64,000 nt of DNA, from contig OY969693.1 in the NCBI GenBank assembly GCA_963701995.1, positions 1,178,001-1,242,000 of the forward strand, in the 5' to 3' direction. Positions 8,660 to 16,348 of this stretch are shown piece by piece (the first letter of the stretch is position 1; the number at the start of each line of letters is the position of its first letter). A program made the translations under genes and the position numbers. A model generated the notes under the pieces. It made no database searches, was not told the DNA's origin, and saw only the letters and a list, made by a program, of their open reading frames with translations. The DNA is from Methanoflorens sp963701995. GTDB lineage: Archaea > Halobacteriota > Bog-38 > Methanoflorentales > Methanoflorentaceae.

Positions 8660-8763
8660 TCGTTGACCTTCCCTGATGTCCTTTGCTTGAAAAAGAGATA
8701 TTCAAAAGAGCAAAACCGCGGCGTGGCAGCTTAAGTGTTGTTATCTAGCCGCGCACCCTAGCA

Positions 8764-9021
8764 TCACGGCTGCTCATACGCCCAGCCGTATTCACGAGAC
8801 TGATGTATCTGCACTTGTATCCGTTTGATAATCCGCCGCAGCTGCTGGCGTGCACGGTCCGGTAGCCAGCCATCGTGCACGCGGTCTTGCAAGTATTGAT
8901 AAGCTTTCCAACTGGTCGAGCACTTCCTAAAAAGTTTGTCGGCAGCCATATCGGCATAGTCGTTTTTGTAGTCCGCGATTCCCAGGATGAGTTCATCGAC
9001 CTCTAAGCAATCGTTGTTCAT
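8764..9021 (-). CDS. Hypothetical helical protein
   Basis: 85 residues, charged and helical (ARQQLRRIIKRIQVQIHQ), upstream of the propeller gene on the same strand. The overlapping +1 frame reads as low-quality sequence, so this frame was chosen. No good ribosome site and no family recognised. Confidence 0.45.
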   Translation of the reverse strand: MNNDCLEVDELILGIADYKNDYADMAADKLFRKCSTSWKAYQYLQDRVHDGWLPDRARQQLRRIIKRIQVQIHQSREYGWAYEQP

Positions 9022-9490
9022 TGGGGCAAAATGGTTGCTCTATCTGGGTAATTGTTAGCTAAAAGGAGGGCGAAAGTGTGGTAGGTGTTATAACAGGACG
9101 CAACTAAGGCTGTTAACCGCCCCACTTAATTCTAATAAGGAAGACTCATTTGGCCCGAGCATCGACCCATACAACGGGGGCGGTCACAGCCTTAGAATGC
9201 TAAACCGAGGCATCCCAAAGGTATAGCTAAAACCTATTTGAAGTTTTATTACAAATTTCGTACGTTACAGCGGTCTGTCCCAATACATTTTTCCGGACCA
9301 CTTCTTCGCGTGCCGTTACGCTTCCTCGTCGGCGTATACTGCAGCGCGCCGTAACGCGCACGTGTTACACAACGTTTATGCCGAATACGCGTATAATTAC
9401 GTGGTTTATCAAAAAACAAACCCCGCTGACGGGGCGCGTCTGCGTGTTCCTCGCACATTGTAAGACCCGCCAACGGAAACAAGGTGTATA
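9022..9490. promoter_or_regulatory. Divergent control region between the two lectin-gene units
   Basis: About 470 bp without an ORF. It holds a TATA-like GTATAATTACG near 9390-9400, a small hairpin CCCCGCTGACGGGG near 9421-9434, and the ribosome site AAGGTGT before the ATG at 9491. It probably contains promoters for both directions. Confidence 0.45.
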
Positions 9491-10531
9491 ATGATGAAAT
9501 ACAAAATTGGTATCTTAAGTCTCGCCATGGCGGCCATCGTGCTCCTCGCGATGGGTGCGACGGCGGGCGTAAGCGCGGCGAAACCCGCGACCGTTGGCGC
9601 CCCCGCATGCGGAGTATGCGGAGGGCCTTTCCTGCTCTGGGATCCCAGTGTTGTCCCTGGGTACTGGCACATTACACAAGGTGCGCCCACCCCCTCAGGT
9701 TTGAACATCTATTACCAGAACTTTTTGACTGGTACGGTTTGGCATGCCCTCGGCACGGGAACAAACCCCTCTGCTTTGGCCGTTCCGGGAGCCACGCCTA
9801 GCGTCATAATCATGGCGCGCGGCACCGACGGCGCCATCTGGGCGAAGTCTACCACTGATGGCACCACCTGGAGCAACGTGGCCTTGCCGACCATTACAGC
9901 TGCGGCATGCACCGGGCCGTTAGCGGTCTACAACCCCGACGCCAACCAGATCGACGTGTTTTATGTTAACAGCGGGAACAACCAGCTCATGGAGGATTCC
10001 CTCAATCTGGCCACAGCCACCAACACGCAAACGCCCCTCGGCGGACGCGTGCTCGCAACACCCGCTGCGGCGTGGACGCCTAATACTGCTGGCATGGCAG
10101 TTGTTGTCAAGGGCACCGGCGGCGTGATCTACGAGAAGATTTACGCCGCTGGCTCATGGGGTGGCTGGACTAAGTTCCACGACGGAACGATTGGTGCTGG
10201 AGCATCGCTCGCCCTAGACCCAGGTACAAACAATCTTTACCTCTTCGTCGCAGGTCAAGACACCCACATGTACGCACTGCAGTCTATCAATAATGGGTTG
10301 ACGTGGCGCGTGCCCAACCCCATACTGCGACCCGGCGTGCTCGGCTGGGCAAATCTCGGCGGGGTCCTGACGTCGGCCCCATCAGCGTCAGGAGGACAAT
10401 ATGGTGTTGCTGGCCCTGCCTTCGTCATTGCGCGCGGCGGCGATTGCCGCATTTACGAGTTTTGCGTGACTTTAGGATCAACGTGCACCGGGCGTTGGAA
10501 CTGTCCAGTACCCCCCGCCCCGGGACCCTAA
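9491..10531 (+). CDS. Second secreted lectin-like beta-propeller protein
   Basis: 346 residues with a signal peptide (LSLAMAAIVLLAMGATAG, cleavage after SAA likely). Degenerate propeller repeats follow (IMARGTDGAIWAKSTTDGTTW, VVVKGTGGVIYEK, LFVAGQDTHMYALQ). The mature N-terminus has a CGVCGG motif. It is distantly similar in plan to the protein at 7658-8659 and may have arisen by duplication. It is the only long rightward gene in the interior of the element. Extracellular glycan binding is the best guess. Confidence 0.75.
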   Translation: MMKYKIGILSLAMAAIVLLAMGATAGVSAAKPATVGAPACGVCGGPFLLWDPSVVPGYWHITQGAPTPSGLNIYYQNFLTGTVWHALGTGTNPSALAVPGATPSVIIMARGTDGAIWAKSTTDGTTWSNVALPTITAAACTGPLAVYNPDANQIDVFYVNSGNNQLMEDSLNLATATNTQTPLGGRVLATPAAAWTPNTAGMAVVVKGTGGVIYEKIYAAGSWGGWTKFHDGTIGAGASLALDPGTNNLYLFVAGQDTHMYALQSINNGLTWRVPNPILRPGVLGWANLGGVLTSAPSASGGQYGVAGPAFVIARGGDCRIYEFCVTLGSTCTGRWNCPVPPAPGP

Positions 10532-10574
10532 TCACGTGGCGCTTGGTAATACGCAGGGTAGTACACTAGTGAAC

Positions 10575-10633
10575 CGCCCCACACCGAGAAATCGCCAGCA
10601 GTGCGGACGGCGTCTCAACTGCTGCCCCTCGGT
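10575..10633 (+). other. Nested stem-loop downstream of the lectin gene
   Basis: Outer arms CACCGAG/CTCGGTG and inner arms GCAGT/ACTGC can form one long hairpin after the stop at 10531. It could be a terminator or RNA-stability structure; no long T-run follows. Confidence 0.35.
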
Positions 10634-10798
10634 GAGCGTCAGCGTATCGAGCTAGGGATACCAAGATAACGACATAAAACGTAGGTTACAGTATCGCTTG
10701 AAGAAAGCAGAACGTAGTGAGCTTAGAATCGAAAAAAGAAATAACGGGCTAGGAGCTACGGAGGGGGCAAAAGGAACACTGGGCGGTCCTGACGGCAA

Positions 10799-11599
10799 CT
10801 AACTCCTAAACCCCGTGAGCTGTCGCCACCTGCCGCCCCGATCAGCATCACGAAGTCCATTAACCCTAGTCGGATCCTCATACATACGGCCCTTCTTGAT
10901 CACGATTGCTGGGATCGTTCTGCCTCCTCGACGCTGCTTTTTTGTCGCATACCAGCACGCGAGGCTCAACGCGAACACCAAATCATCATGGGCCCCTTCA
11001 CGCCACGCCGCCTCATAGGTGTCATGGCCGCTGGCCGTTATCCGCACCGTGAAATCCTGAAGCTCCTGTGCCAGGGTTTCCGTGTATTCCCCTTTAACAA
11101 ACTTGAGTTCACCTTTGGCGAGTAGGGCTTTCGCCGAAGCGACAAGGTCCCGTTTAGGCACATGCCACACACCCTTGTCGTGGTTGGTGGCAGACCCACG
11201 GTGAACCATCGCGCGAACCGGCTTGAGCCCCGCATCACGGAACATATCAACAATACCAGCACCGACGCCGGTAGCATCCACGATCAGGTGAATGTTCCGT
11301 TGAGGCACGATCCTGGCGATGATGTCGTGCTGGACGTGACGCACCACATCGACGTAGGAGGTGCCAATCGGGATCCTGGCGATATACCGTGCGTGATAGA
11401 AGGGATCGCTCGCGGGCTTCGCCCGCTCGCTGCGAGCAGAGAGATCGATCTGTGCCGGGTCGCGTATAACGGTCGGCGCACGTGGGACATACCTCAACGC
11501 CTCAACAACGACGATGGCTGTGTAGTCGGAAGCTTGCCCCAAGTCAAGCCCGACATACATCCCGATGCTTTCTAGTGTATAATCTTCTTGTTCTTGCAT
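10799..11599 (-). CDS. terL: Terminase large subunit, nuclease domain (separate gene)
   Basis: 266 residues. It starts with the RNase-H-like nuclease motif YVGLDLGQASDYTAIVV (catalytic Asp), has a central LIVDATGVGAGIVDMF, and a late acidic motif GAHDDLVFALSLACW. These are the three acidic positions of TerL nucleases. Its own ribosome site (GTAGGAAAG) precedes the ATG, 8 nt after the stop of the ATPase gene. TerL is usually one protein of 450-600 residues; here ATPase and nuclease are two genes. It cuts concatemeric DNA during packaging. Confidence 0.85.
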   Translation of the reverse strand: MQEQEDYTLESIGMYVGLDLGQASDYTAIVVVEALRYVPRAPTVIRDPAQIDLSARSERAKPASDPFYHARYIARIPIGTSYVDVVRHVQHDIIARIVPQRNIHLIVDATGVGAGIVDMFRDAGLKPVRAMVHRGSATNHDKGVWHVPKRDLVASAKALLAKGELKFVKGEYTETLAQELQDFTVRITASGHDTYEAAWREGAHDDLVFALSLACWYATKKQRRGGRTIPAIVIKKGRMYEDPTRVNGLRDADRGGRWRQLTGFRS

Positions 11600-11607
11600 T
11601 TTCTTTC

Positions 11608-12429
11608 CTACAGTAGAGCGGAACGAGGGCGCGTAGCGCCCGAGTGGAGCGGATCTTCTCGGAACAATGGTTCCACCTCATCACTGATGGCGGCCATCAC
11701 CTCATCGTGCGTGAAGTACGCATTCGTGTCATCAACCCACTCGCACAGATATTCTGCGTTAAAGAACGGGCCCAGGGCTGCCTTTTCCTCTTCTAAAAAT
11801 GCTGCGGGGATCCTGGGGCAGTCATAGGCCGTAACCTTATATTTTTCCCAGTCGTTATCCTCGTTCCACGTCTTATAGAACGTCCCACGCATCGCCCATG
11901 GTGTAGAGAGCAGCACGAGACGCCCACGCGACACGCTGATCATTGGTCGTACGGCCACAAATAGGTCCTCGCTTATCCGAGCTGCTTCGTCAGCGATAAG
12001 GAGATTGACACCTGAGTACCCCCGTATCGTGCCCTCGGAGTCCGGAAGACTCACAATCCTGGAACCATTGCTTAGGGTTAGTGAAAGCGCGGTGATCGAT
12101 GTTGCTTTGACGGGTAATGATTCGCGGAGTTCATTATACACGCGCAGGACCTTTGTCCGGAACAGCTCACCACTCTGACGCAATGATGGCGAAAGAAGCA
12201 GAATAAGCTGATCGTCGTTGTATATCGCGGTGTGCGCTGCAAGCAATCCAGCAACCATCGATTTTCCGGACTGACGGCAACAACAGAGGCAGAGGCGTTT
12301 GCTCTGCGATAGCAATACTTCTCGCTGGAAGGTATCCAGCTCTATGTCGTACGCTGCCCGAGCAAATCGTACGGGATCAACAGCGAACGCTAGGTCCTCA
12401 CGGAACGCCTTCTCGATGCTAGTCGCCAT
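11608..12429 (-). CDS. terL: Terminase large subunit, ATPase domain (separate gene)
   Basis: 273 residues. Walker A CRQSGKS at about 51-57, Walker B LLIADEAARI at about 143-152 and coupling motif LLSTP near 173 define a TerL packaging motor. The C-terminus continues to an EYLCEWVDD segment, which normally leads into the nuclease, then ends after about 45 further residues. It overlaps terS by 11 nt. Together with the next gene it would form a two-chain TerL. Confidence 0.88.
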   Translation of the reverse strand: MATSIEKAFREDLAFAVDPVRFARAAYDIELDTFQREVLLSQSKRLCLCCCRQSGKSMVAGLLAAHTAIYNDDQLILLLSPSLRQSGELFRTKVLRVYNELRESLPVKATSITALSLTLSNGSRIVSLPDSEGTIRGYSGVNLLIADEAARISEDLFVAVRPMISVSRGRLVLLSTPWAMRGTFYKTWNEDNDWEKYKVTAYDCPRIPAAFLEEEKAALGPFFNAEYLCEWVDDTNAYFTHDEVMAAISDEVEPLFREDPLHSGATRPRSALL

Positions 12430-12907
12430 CGTCCGCGATCTCAGTTAACGCCTCAGACAGCTTCAAACGGGCCTCCGGATATGGTGCCAGGGTCTTGACA
12501 AGGATCTGCTTGAGCTTGACAAACTCAAGGTTGAGCAGCACGTTTACCTGTGGTTGTTCCGAGAGCTGGCCGCTTACCAATGCCGCGAGCTTGAGCTGTC
12601 GCGTCTCTGTGTCGATAGCAGCGAGGGCGGTCCGCATGTCACCTTTCTTATAGGACTCAGCGATGATATTCCATACAATCTTATGCGAGTCTATGACCTG
12701 TGTGAGAACGTCTAAACCTTCGGTCGCTTCGATAAGGTTGGAAGCCTTCGTAACTTTAAGGGGGACATGGCTCTCCATGTGGCGTTTGATTGCCATATTG
12801 CTGCAGCCGACTGTCTTTCCTGCCTCCTCAAAACTTAGTTTGTGCGTCGCGACTGCCTGTTCAATCTCTGCTCGTTTAGCGTATCCACACAGCTTGCACT
12901 TCGGCAT
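12419..12907 (-). CDS. terS: Probable terminase small subunit
   Basis: 162 residues. The N-terminal 48 have a Cys-x2-Cys start (CKLCGYAKRAEIEQAV), an HTH-like stretch (SFEEAGKTVGCSNMAIKRHMESH) and a Cys/His set that could bind zinc. A helical oligomerisation-like region follows. Its position directly upstream of terL, with overlapping frames, supports TerS. Sequence alone would also allow a general HTH protein. Confidence 0.65.
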   Translation of the reverse strand: MPKCKLCGYAKRAEIEQAVATHKLSFEEAGKTVGCSNMAIKRHMESHVPLKVTKASNLIEATEGLDVLTQVIDSHKIVWNIIAESYKKGDMRTALAAIDTETRQLKLAALVSGQLSEQPQVNVLLNLEFVKLKQILVKTLAPYPEARLKLSEALTEIADDGD

Positions 12908-12930
12908 TAGCGTTAGTTACCGTTAGATTT

Positions 12931-13164
12931 TCAAAAACCTGTGCTTGGCTGCGGATTTGCTCCCTGGGCCCTGTTAATCCGGTGCTGTATGTGGTCTTCT
13001 ATCGCTTGCTGGCGCTCTGTCGCATCGTGGAGCGATTGTTGGGCCTTCACGTCGCCAGGGTTTTGCTTGAGCGCAGCATTGGCCGCGTAAATCTTAGAAC
13101 GGTTGTTATACTTGGAGTGCACGAGTTCGATGTCGCTCAGGCTGTGCAAATCCTCGTTAGTCAT
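12931..13164 (-). CDS. Small hypothetical protein
   Basis: 77 residues from the ATG that overlaps the end of the upstream gene. A longer frame to 13218 exists, but the internal start fits the overlap pattern of the operon. Polar and helical (LHDATERQQAIEDHIQHRINRAQ). No family recognised. Confidence 0.5.
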   Translation of the reverse strand: MTNEDLHSLSDIELVHSKYNNRSKIYAANAALKQNPGDVKAQQSLHDATERQQAIEDHIQHRINRAQGANPQPSTGF

Positions 13165-14017
13165 GCCTAACCTCGCCGCGCAATATGGCGACTCGTGCCG
13201 CCTCTTTGTATTGTGCAAGAACGACGCTGCTTATCTTCCCAGCTTCGTAGCGCTTCCGTGCATCCTCATACGCTGCTACGGGGTCAAGCGCTGGCCGGTG
13301 GATTGATGCGAGCCTATCTTCTGCCATGCGAACATCGTCTTTTAACTGAGAAACCTTATCGGCTTGCGCTAATTGCTCGCCTCTGAGGATTTCGAGAGCC
13401 CCTTTAATCACGACCTGGCGCTCCGCGTCTGCGTGTGGCCTTTCTTGTGTGAGCTTGCTTATGTGCGCATTCGTTGCATCGCGTAGTTGCTCGGCTTCGC
13501 TAAGTTTAGCCTGGAGTTCTGAAAGTCGCCGCTCCTCTGCTTGAAGTGGTGTTGCGCGTGGCTGTTTAGGTTTAGATGTGGATGCTTGCGCGTTGCGCGT
13601 TGCTATGTTAAGCCGTTTTTCTTTGGCTGCCGCACGTTCTAAGGCCGTTTCAACTTCCATATCATTGTCACAGAAGAGCCAGCCTTTTTCAGCACGCTCT
13701 TTTTTGGCAGCGACAAGGCAGTCATGGGCAGAGCGCTGTGGTACCGGGTTTTCGACCGGATTCTCGGTTCCTTCTTTCTTGGCTGCCATCACGCCGTTCA
13801 TAACGACTTCCTTTTTGATGGTCAGGGGTTCGCTCGCCGCCTTCGCTGCGCTCGGCGTCTCGCTTGGCTTTTGCTTCTTGGCCTTAGCCTTAGCTTTAGG
13901 TTTAGCACGAGCAGCGTTAGCCTTGCCATGGGCCTGATACGCGAGGTCTTCAACGGTTATGTGCTGGGCTGCGTAGGCCTTGCCTATCTCTTGCGCTTCT
14001 TTTAGGTCTTGGTTCAT
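13157..14017 (-). CDS. Ala/Lys-rich coiled-coil protein
   Basis: 286 residues. The N-terminal third is low-complexity Ala/Lys/Pro (KANAARAKPKAKAKAKKQK); the last 140 residues form a heptad-like coiled coil (LSELQAKLSEAEQLRDATNAH). The start ATG overlaps the stop of the preceding small gene as ATGA. No family recognised. Its place between terS and other small genes would suit a scaffold or structural helper, but this is a guess. Confidence 0.6.
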   Translation of the reverse strand: MNQDLKEAQEIGKAYAAQHITVEDLAYQAHGKANAARAKPKAKAKAKKQKPSETPSAAKAASEPLTIKKEVVMNGVMAAKKEGTENPVENPVPQRSAHDCLVAAKKERAEKGWLFCDNDMEVETALERAAAKEKRLNIATRNAQASTSKPKQPRATPLQAEERRLSELQAKLSEAEQLRDATNAHISKLTQERPHADAERQVVIKGALEILRGEQLAQADKVSQLKDDVRMAEDRLASIHRPALDPVAAYEDARKRYEAGKISSVVLAQYKEAARVAILRGEVRHD

Positions 14018-14139
14018 GGTGACACCTCTGGCATGCCCTTTGTGTGGAGTATGCGGTTGATTTGTTGGGCCATAACATCAAGAACCGCCGTTTGAGCGTT
14101 GATAGCGTTCACGACGTCCGTTAGGGTCGCGTCAGTCAT
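14014..14139 (-). CDS. Very small coupled gene
   Basis: 41 residues (begins MTDATLTDVVNAIN, ends KGMPEVSP). Both ends overlap their neighbours as ATGA, which strongly supports translation. Helical, no cysteines, no known family. Confidence 0.6.
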   Translation of the reverse strand: MTDATLTDVVNAINAQTAVLDVMAQQINRILHTKGMPEVSP

Positions 14140-14618
14140 TTCTTTTCCTCCCTGTCACGCTTTTGAATGTATGCGGCTAGCTTCTGGTCGGCTTCGCGCT
14201 GCTTCAGATACGTGTCGTAGCGTTCCTGCGTGAGCGTGCCGGGGTCTTCACCAAGGTGAACCTCTTTTAATTCGTAGGTGCGGCGGGCATCGTCTTCTTG
14301 GGCCTTACGTATACTGCCAGATAGATGGCTTATCCAAGACCGGCCCCATTCGACCACAGCAGCTATGGCTGACTTCCGCTTTTCTGCCGCCGCTTTTTTG
14401 ATGACGGCCTCTGTCGCTGAGCCTTTGAGTGGCGTCAACTCCTGAAAGTCGAGCTCATCATCATACTCGAATATCACTGGGCCGTCTTTCTCAACATATC
14501 GACTGCGATGAACGCCCTTGTTGAGATTCACGTGTGAGATTTGTGTGCCGAGTTCGTCGCCAACTTCAGCACCTAGGATTGGGGTCGTTATCCTGAATGG
14601 TGTCTTTTCTTCTGCCAT
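14136..14618 (-). CDS. Hypothetical element protein
   Basis: 160 residues, acidic N-half and strongly charged helical C-half (YLKQREADQKLAAYIQKRDREEKK). Its stop overlaps the next ATG. No family recognised. Confidence 0.6.
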   Translation of the reverse strand: MAEEKTPFRITTPILGAEVGDELGTQISHVNLNKGVHRSRYVEKDGPVIFEYDDELDFQELTPLKGSATEAVIKKAAAEKRKSAIAAVVEWGRSWISHLSGSIRKAQEDDARRTYELKEVHLGEDPGTLTQERYDTYLKQREADQKLAAYIQKRDREEKK

Positions 14619-14619
14619 T

Positions 14620-14850
14620 CTAGGTCCCTTGCTTCTGAAAAGCAGCGCGTTCTAGCTCTCTGTGTGCCTTGCGTAATACCTCGCACAAGTGCACGCTGCC
14701 GACCTGCGGCAACGCTCCGAGGTCTGCCATGACTGTTTCAATGGCACCAGAGGCAGCCTCAATGTCTGCCACATATTGAGCAACGTCGCTCGCGTGCGTG
14801 CCTACATTCTTTTCCACAATTCCTTTCTTTCTCGTCTTTTGTTGGTTCAT
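14620..14850 (-). CDS. Small hypothetical protein
   Basis: 76 residues starting MNQQKTRKKGIVEKNV. The start at 14850 is chosen because GGTAGGA lies just upstream and the ATG overlaps the upstream stop (ATGA). The longer frame to 14937 would overlap the neighbour by 90 nt. Helical; no family recognised. Confidence 0.6.
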   Translation of the reverse strand: MNQQKTRKKGIVEKNVGTHASDVAQYVADIEAASGAIETVMADLGALPQVGSVHLCEVLRKAHRELERAAFQKQGT

Positions 14851-15059
14851 ATTCCTACCTTTTTTCGACGCTGCAAAGCGCCGTGAGTGTAATAAATCTT
14901 CAAATCGGGCCTCCAATGCCGAAGAAAACCGCACCATGGCAAGCGGGGAAGAACGACATTGAAGCGCCCATTGGGTTCGACTCGCACCGGAAAAAACAAC
15001 TCCTGTGCTGTTTTCTGTTCAGCGAAAACGTCGGTATTCGTCATGCTTTCCGCGTCCAC
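14847..15059 (-). CDS. Small hypothetical protein
   Basis: 70 residues (VRVEPNGRFNVVLPRLPWCG in the middle), GTG start preceded by GAGGG. A second possible start is the ATG at 15044. Its stop overlaps the next start. No family recognised. Confidence 0.5.
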   Translation of the reverse strand: MDAESMTNTDVFAEQKTAQELFFPVRVEPNGRFNVVLPRLPWCGFLRHWRPDLKIYYTHGALQRRKKVGI

Positions 15060-15117
15060 TTGTGCCCTCGAAGCGGACGGCTGTGCTCTTCTTATTTTTT
15101 CTTTCGTGTGTCTTTTT

Positions 15118-15246
15118 TCATGCTTTCCGTTCTGCTTCTAATTCTAGGACTTCAACGCGCTTCTTTAGCTCCCGTATATGCTCATAGAGCTCGAATACAC
15201 ATAGCTCACATGCGAGGCATGTTTCAAGCGCTTCTTTGGGTTTCAT
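15118..15246 (-). CDS. Cys-cluster mini-protein with coiled coil
   Basis: 42 residues: MKPKEALETCLACELC, then a leucine-rich helix. Three cysteines spaced C-x2-C-x2-C suggest metal binding or oligomerisation. Start overlaps the upstream stop (ATGA). No known family. Confidence 0.5.
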   Translation of the reverse strand: MKPKEALETCLACELCVFELYEHIRELKKRVEVLELEAERKA

Positions 15247-15338
15247 TTTTTCTTGAGCCATTCAAGCAACGTCGATTGCCGCCAGGTGAGATAGATTAAC
15301 GAAGGCTTGAGTTGAATCCGCCACTTTTCAGCGTTCAT
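15243..15338 (-). CDS. Very small coupled gene
   Basis: 31 residues (MNAEKWRIQLKPSLIYLTW at its start). Both start and stop overlap neighbours as ATGA. Translation is plausible from the coupling alone; no other support. Confidence 0.45.
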   Translation of the reverse strand: MNAEKWRIQLKPSLIYLTWRQSTLLEWLKKK

Positions 15339-15550
15339 TTTTTGACCAGTTTTGGGCAGACAAACTTTGGCCACAGCTTGCGCTCTTTCTCGGGTTCTGG
15401 TTCGGGCGCGGGTTCTTTTTCTAATAGGAGGTCGATTTGCCGTAAGAATCGTTCGCCGTGTTCATCGAGAAGCTTTTTGACTACGCGCTTTACATGGTTT
15501 GGTTCTTCTTTCGGAAAGGCACCCAGCACGTCGATTTCGTATGATTTCAT
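15335..15550 (-). CDS. Small charged hypothetical protein
   Basis: 71 residues: helical first half (HVKRVVKKLLDEHGERFLRQ), then a Pro/Glu linker (EPAPEPEPEKE) and a basic tail. The stop overlaps the next start. No family recognised. Confidence 0.6.
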   Translation of the reverse strand: MKSYEIDVLGAFPKEEPNHVKRVVKKLLDEHGERFLRQIDLLLEKEPAPEPEPEKERKLWPKFVCPKLVKK

Positions 15551-15551
15551 G

Positions 15552-15647
15552 CTACTGCGTGGGCCCGCCCCCCAAGGGTGTGGGTCTGCGTACGGTGCTG
15601 CAGCTCATATGGTAAGATATTTCAATAGTGTCGATGCCTACTTTCAT
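15552..15647 (-). CDS. Possible very small gene
   Basis: A 31-codon frame (MKVGIDTIEISYHMS at its start) whose stop lies one base before the next ATG. Only the packing supports it. Confidence 0.25.
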   Translation of the reverse strand: MKVGIDTIEISYHMSCSTVRRPTPLGGGPTQ

Positions 15648-15678
15648 GCTTCATTCTGCTATCGTGGAGGTGGAGCAC

Positions 15679-15711
15679 TGGCCCCGTCGTTTGTTCAGGA
15701 CAGGCGGGGCC
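15679..15711 (-). other. GC-rich hairpin between element genes
   Basis: Inverted arms GGCCCCG and CGGGGCC, 18 nt apart, in the 100-bp gap after the gene ending at 15746. It could attenuate transcription or process the polycistronic RNA; no T-run follows on the coding strand. Confidence 0.35.
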
Positions 15712-15745
15712 TTATGATTAGTAAGTGCAATCACCTTGTTTTATT

Positions 15746-16348
15746 CTACAGTCGCGGGTCGTTTTCGTCGTCTTCAAACGTGGCGGGTAATGCCATAGCG
15801 TTCGTTATGCGGTCCCATTCGCTGCCGTCGTCTGTGGTTCGGTGTTCTATTTCGACCTGGCACTTGAGCCCTTTTAACTCGCTACCTTTGTGTCCTTTCT
15901 CTTTCGCTATGTCCACATTGAGCAATTTCTTAAACAGCTTATGAAGGCTGCCCATGTCGCTGCTCGTTAACGTGTACGACTTGCGAACTTTTGAGCCGTC
16001 AACGTCGAACGTGTAGCGAATGACGTTCCGAGGCTTTGAACCCTGGAATCCTGGCTGGTCTTTGAGCACTTCAAACTCAGCTATGCGGGCGCTGTGCAGG
16101 CCCTCTTTAAGTTCTGCTTTGTGTGGCTCACGTTCCGGTATTAGAGATTCGTCTTGCGTTTTTATCGCCTCCTTTGTGGTGTGTTCATCAATGGCCGTTA
16201 GGCCGATGACTTTCAAATGATGTGTACATGCGCACTGCACCCCTAGACGGGTACACGCACCCACGGATTCCACACCTACTTCATGTGAGCGTATGGGTAT
16301 ACAGGTTGCATGTGCATATCCTGAGCTTTCATAGTGCCTCTTTAACAT
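15746..16348 (-). CDS. DUF669-like putative ssDNA-binding or replication accessory protein
   Basis: Up to 200 residues. The conserved-looking part is the last 120 (AEFEVLKDQPGFQGS, VRKSYTLTSSDMGSLHKLFK, a QVEIEHRTTDDGSEWDRI strand, acidic tail). Its layout resembles phage DUF669/ssDNA-binding-like proteins coded next to replication genes. It follows the prim-pol gene with a 20-nt overlap. The N-terminal 60 residues are Cys/His-rich and atypical, so the true start may be internal; no in-frame start with a good ribosome site was found. Confidence 0.5.
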   Translation of the reverse strand: MLKRHYESSGYAHATCIPIRSHEVGVESVGACTRLGVQCACTHHLKVIGLTAIDEHTTKEAIKTQDESLIPEREPHKAELKEGLHSARIAEFEVLKDQPGFQGSKPRNVIRYTFDVDGSKVRKSYTLTSSDMGSLHKLFKKLLNVDIAKEKGHKGSELKGLKCQVEIEHRTTDDGSEWDRITNAMALPATFEDDENDPRL

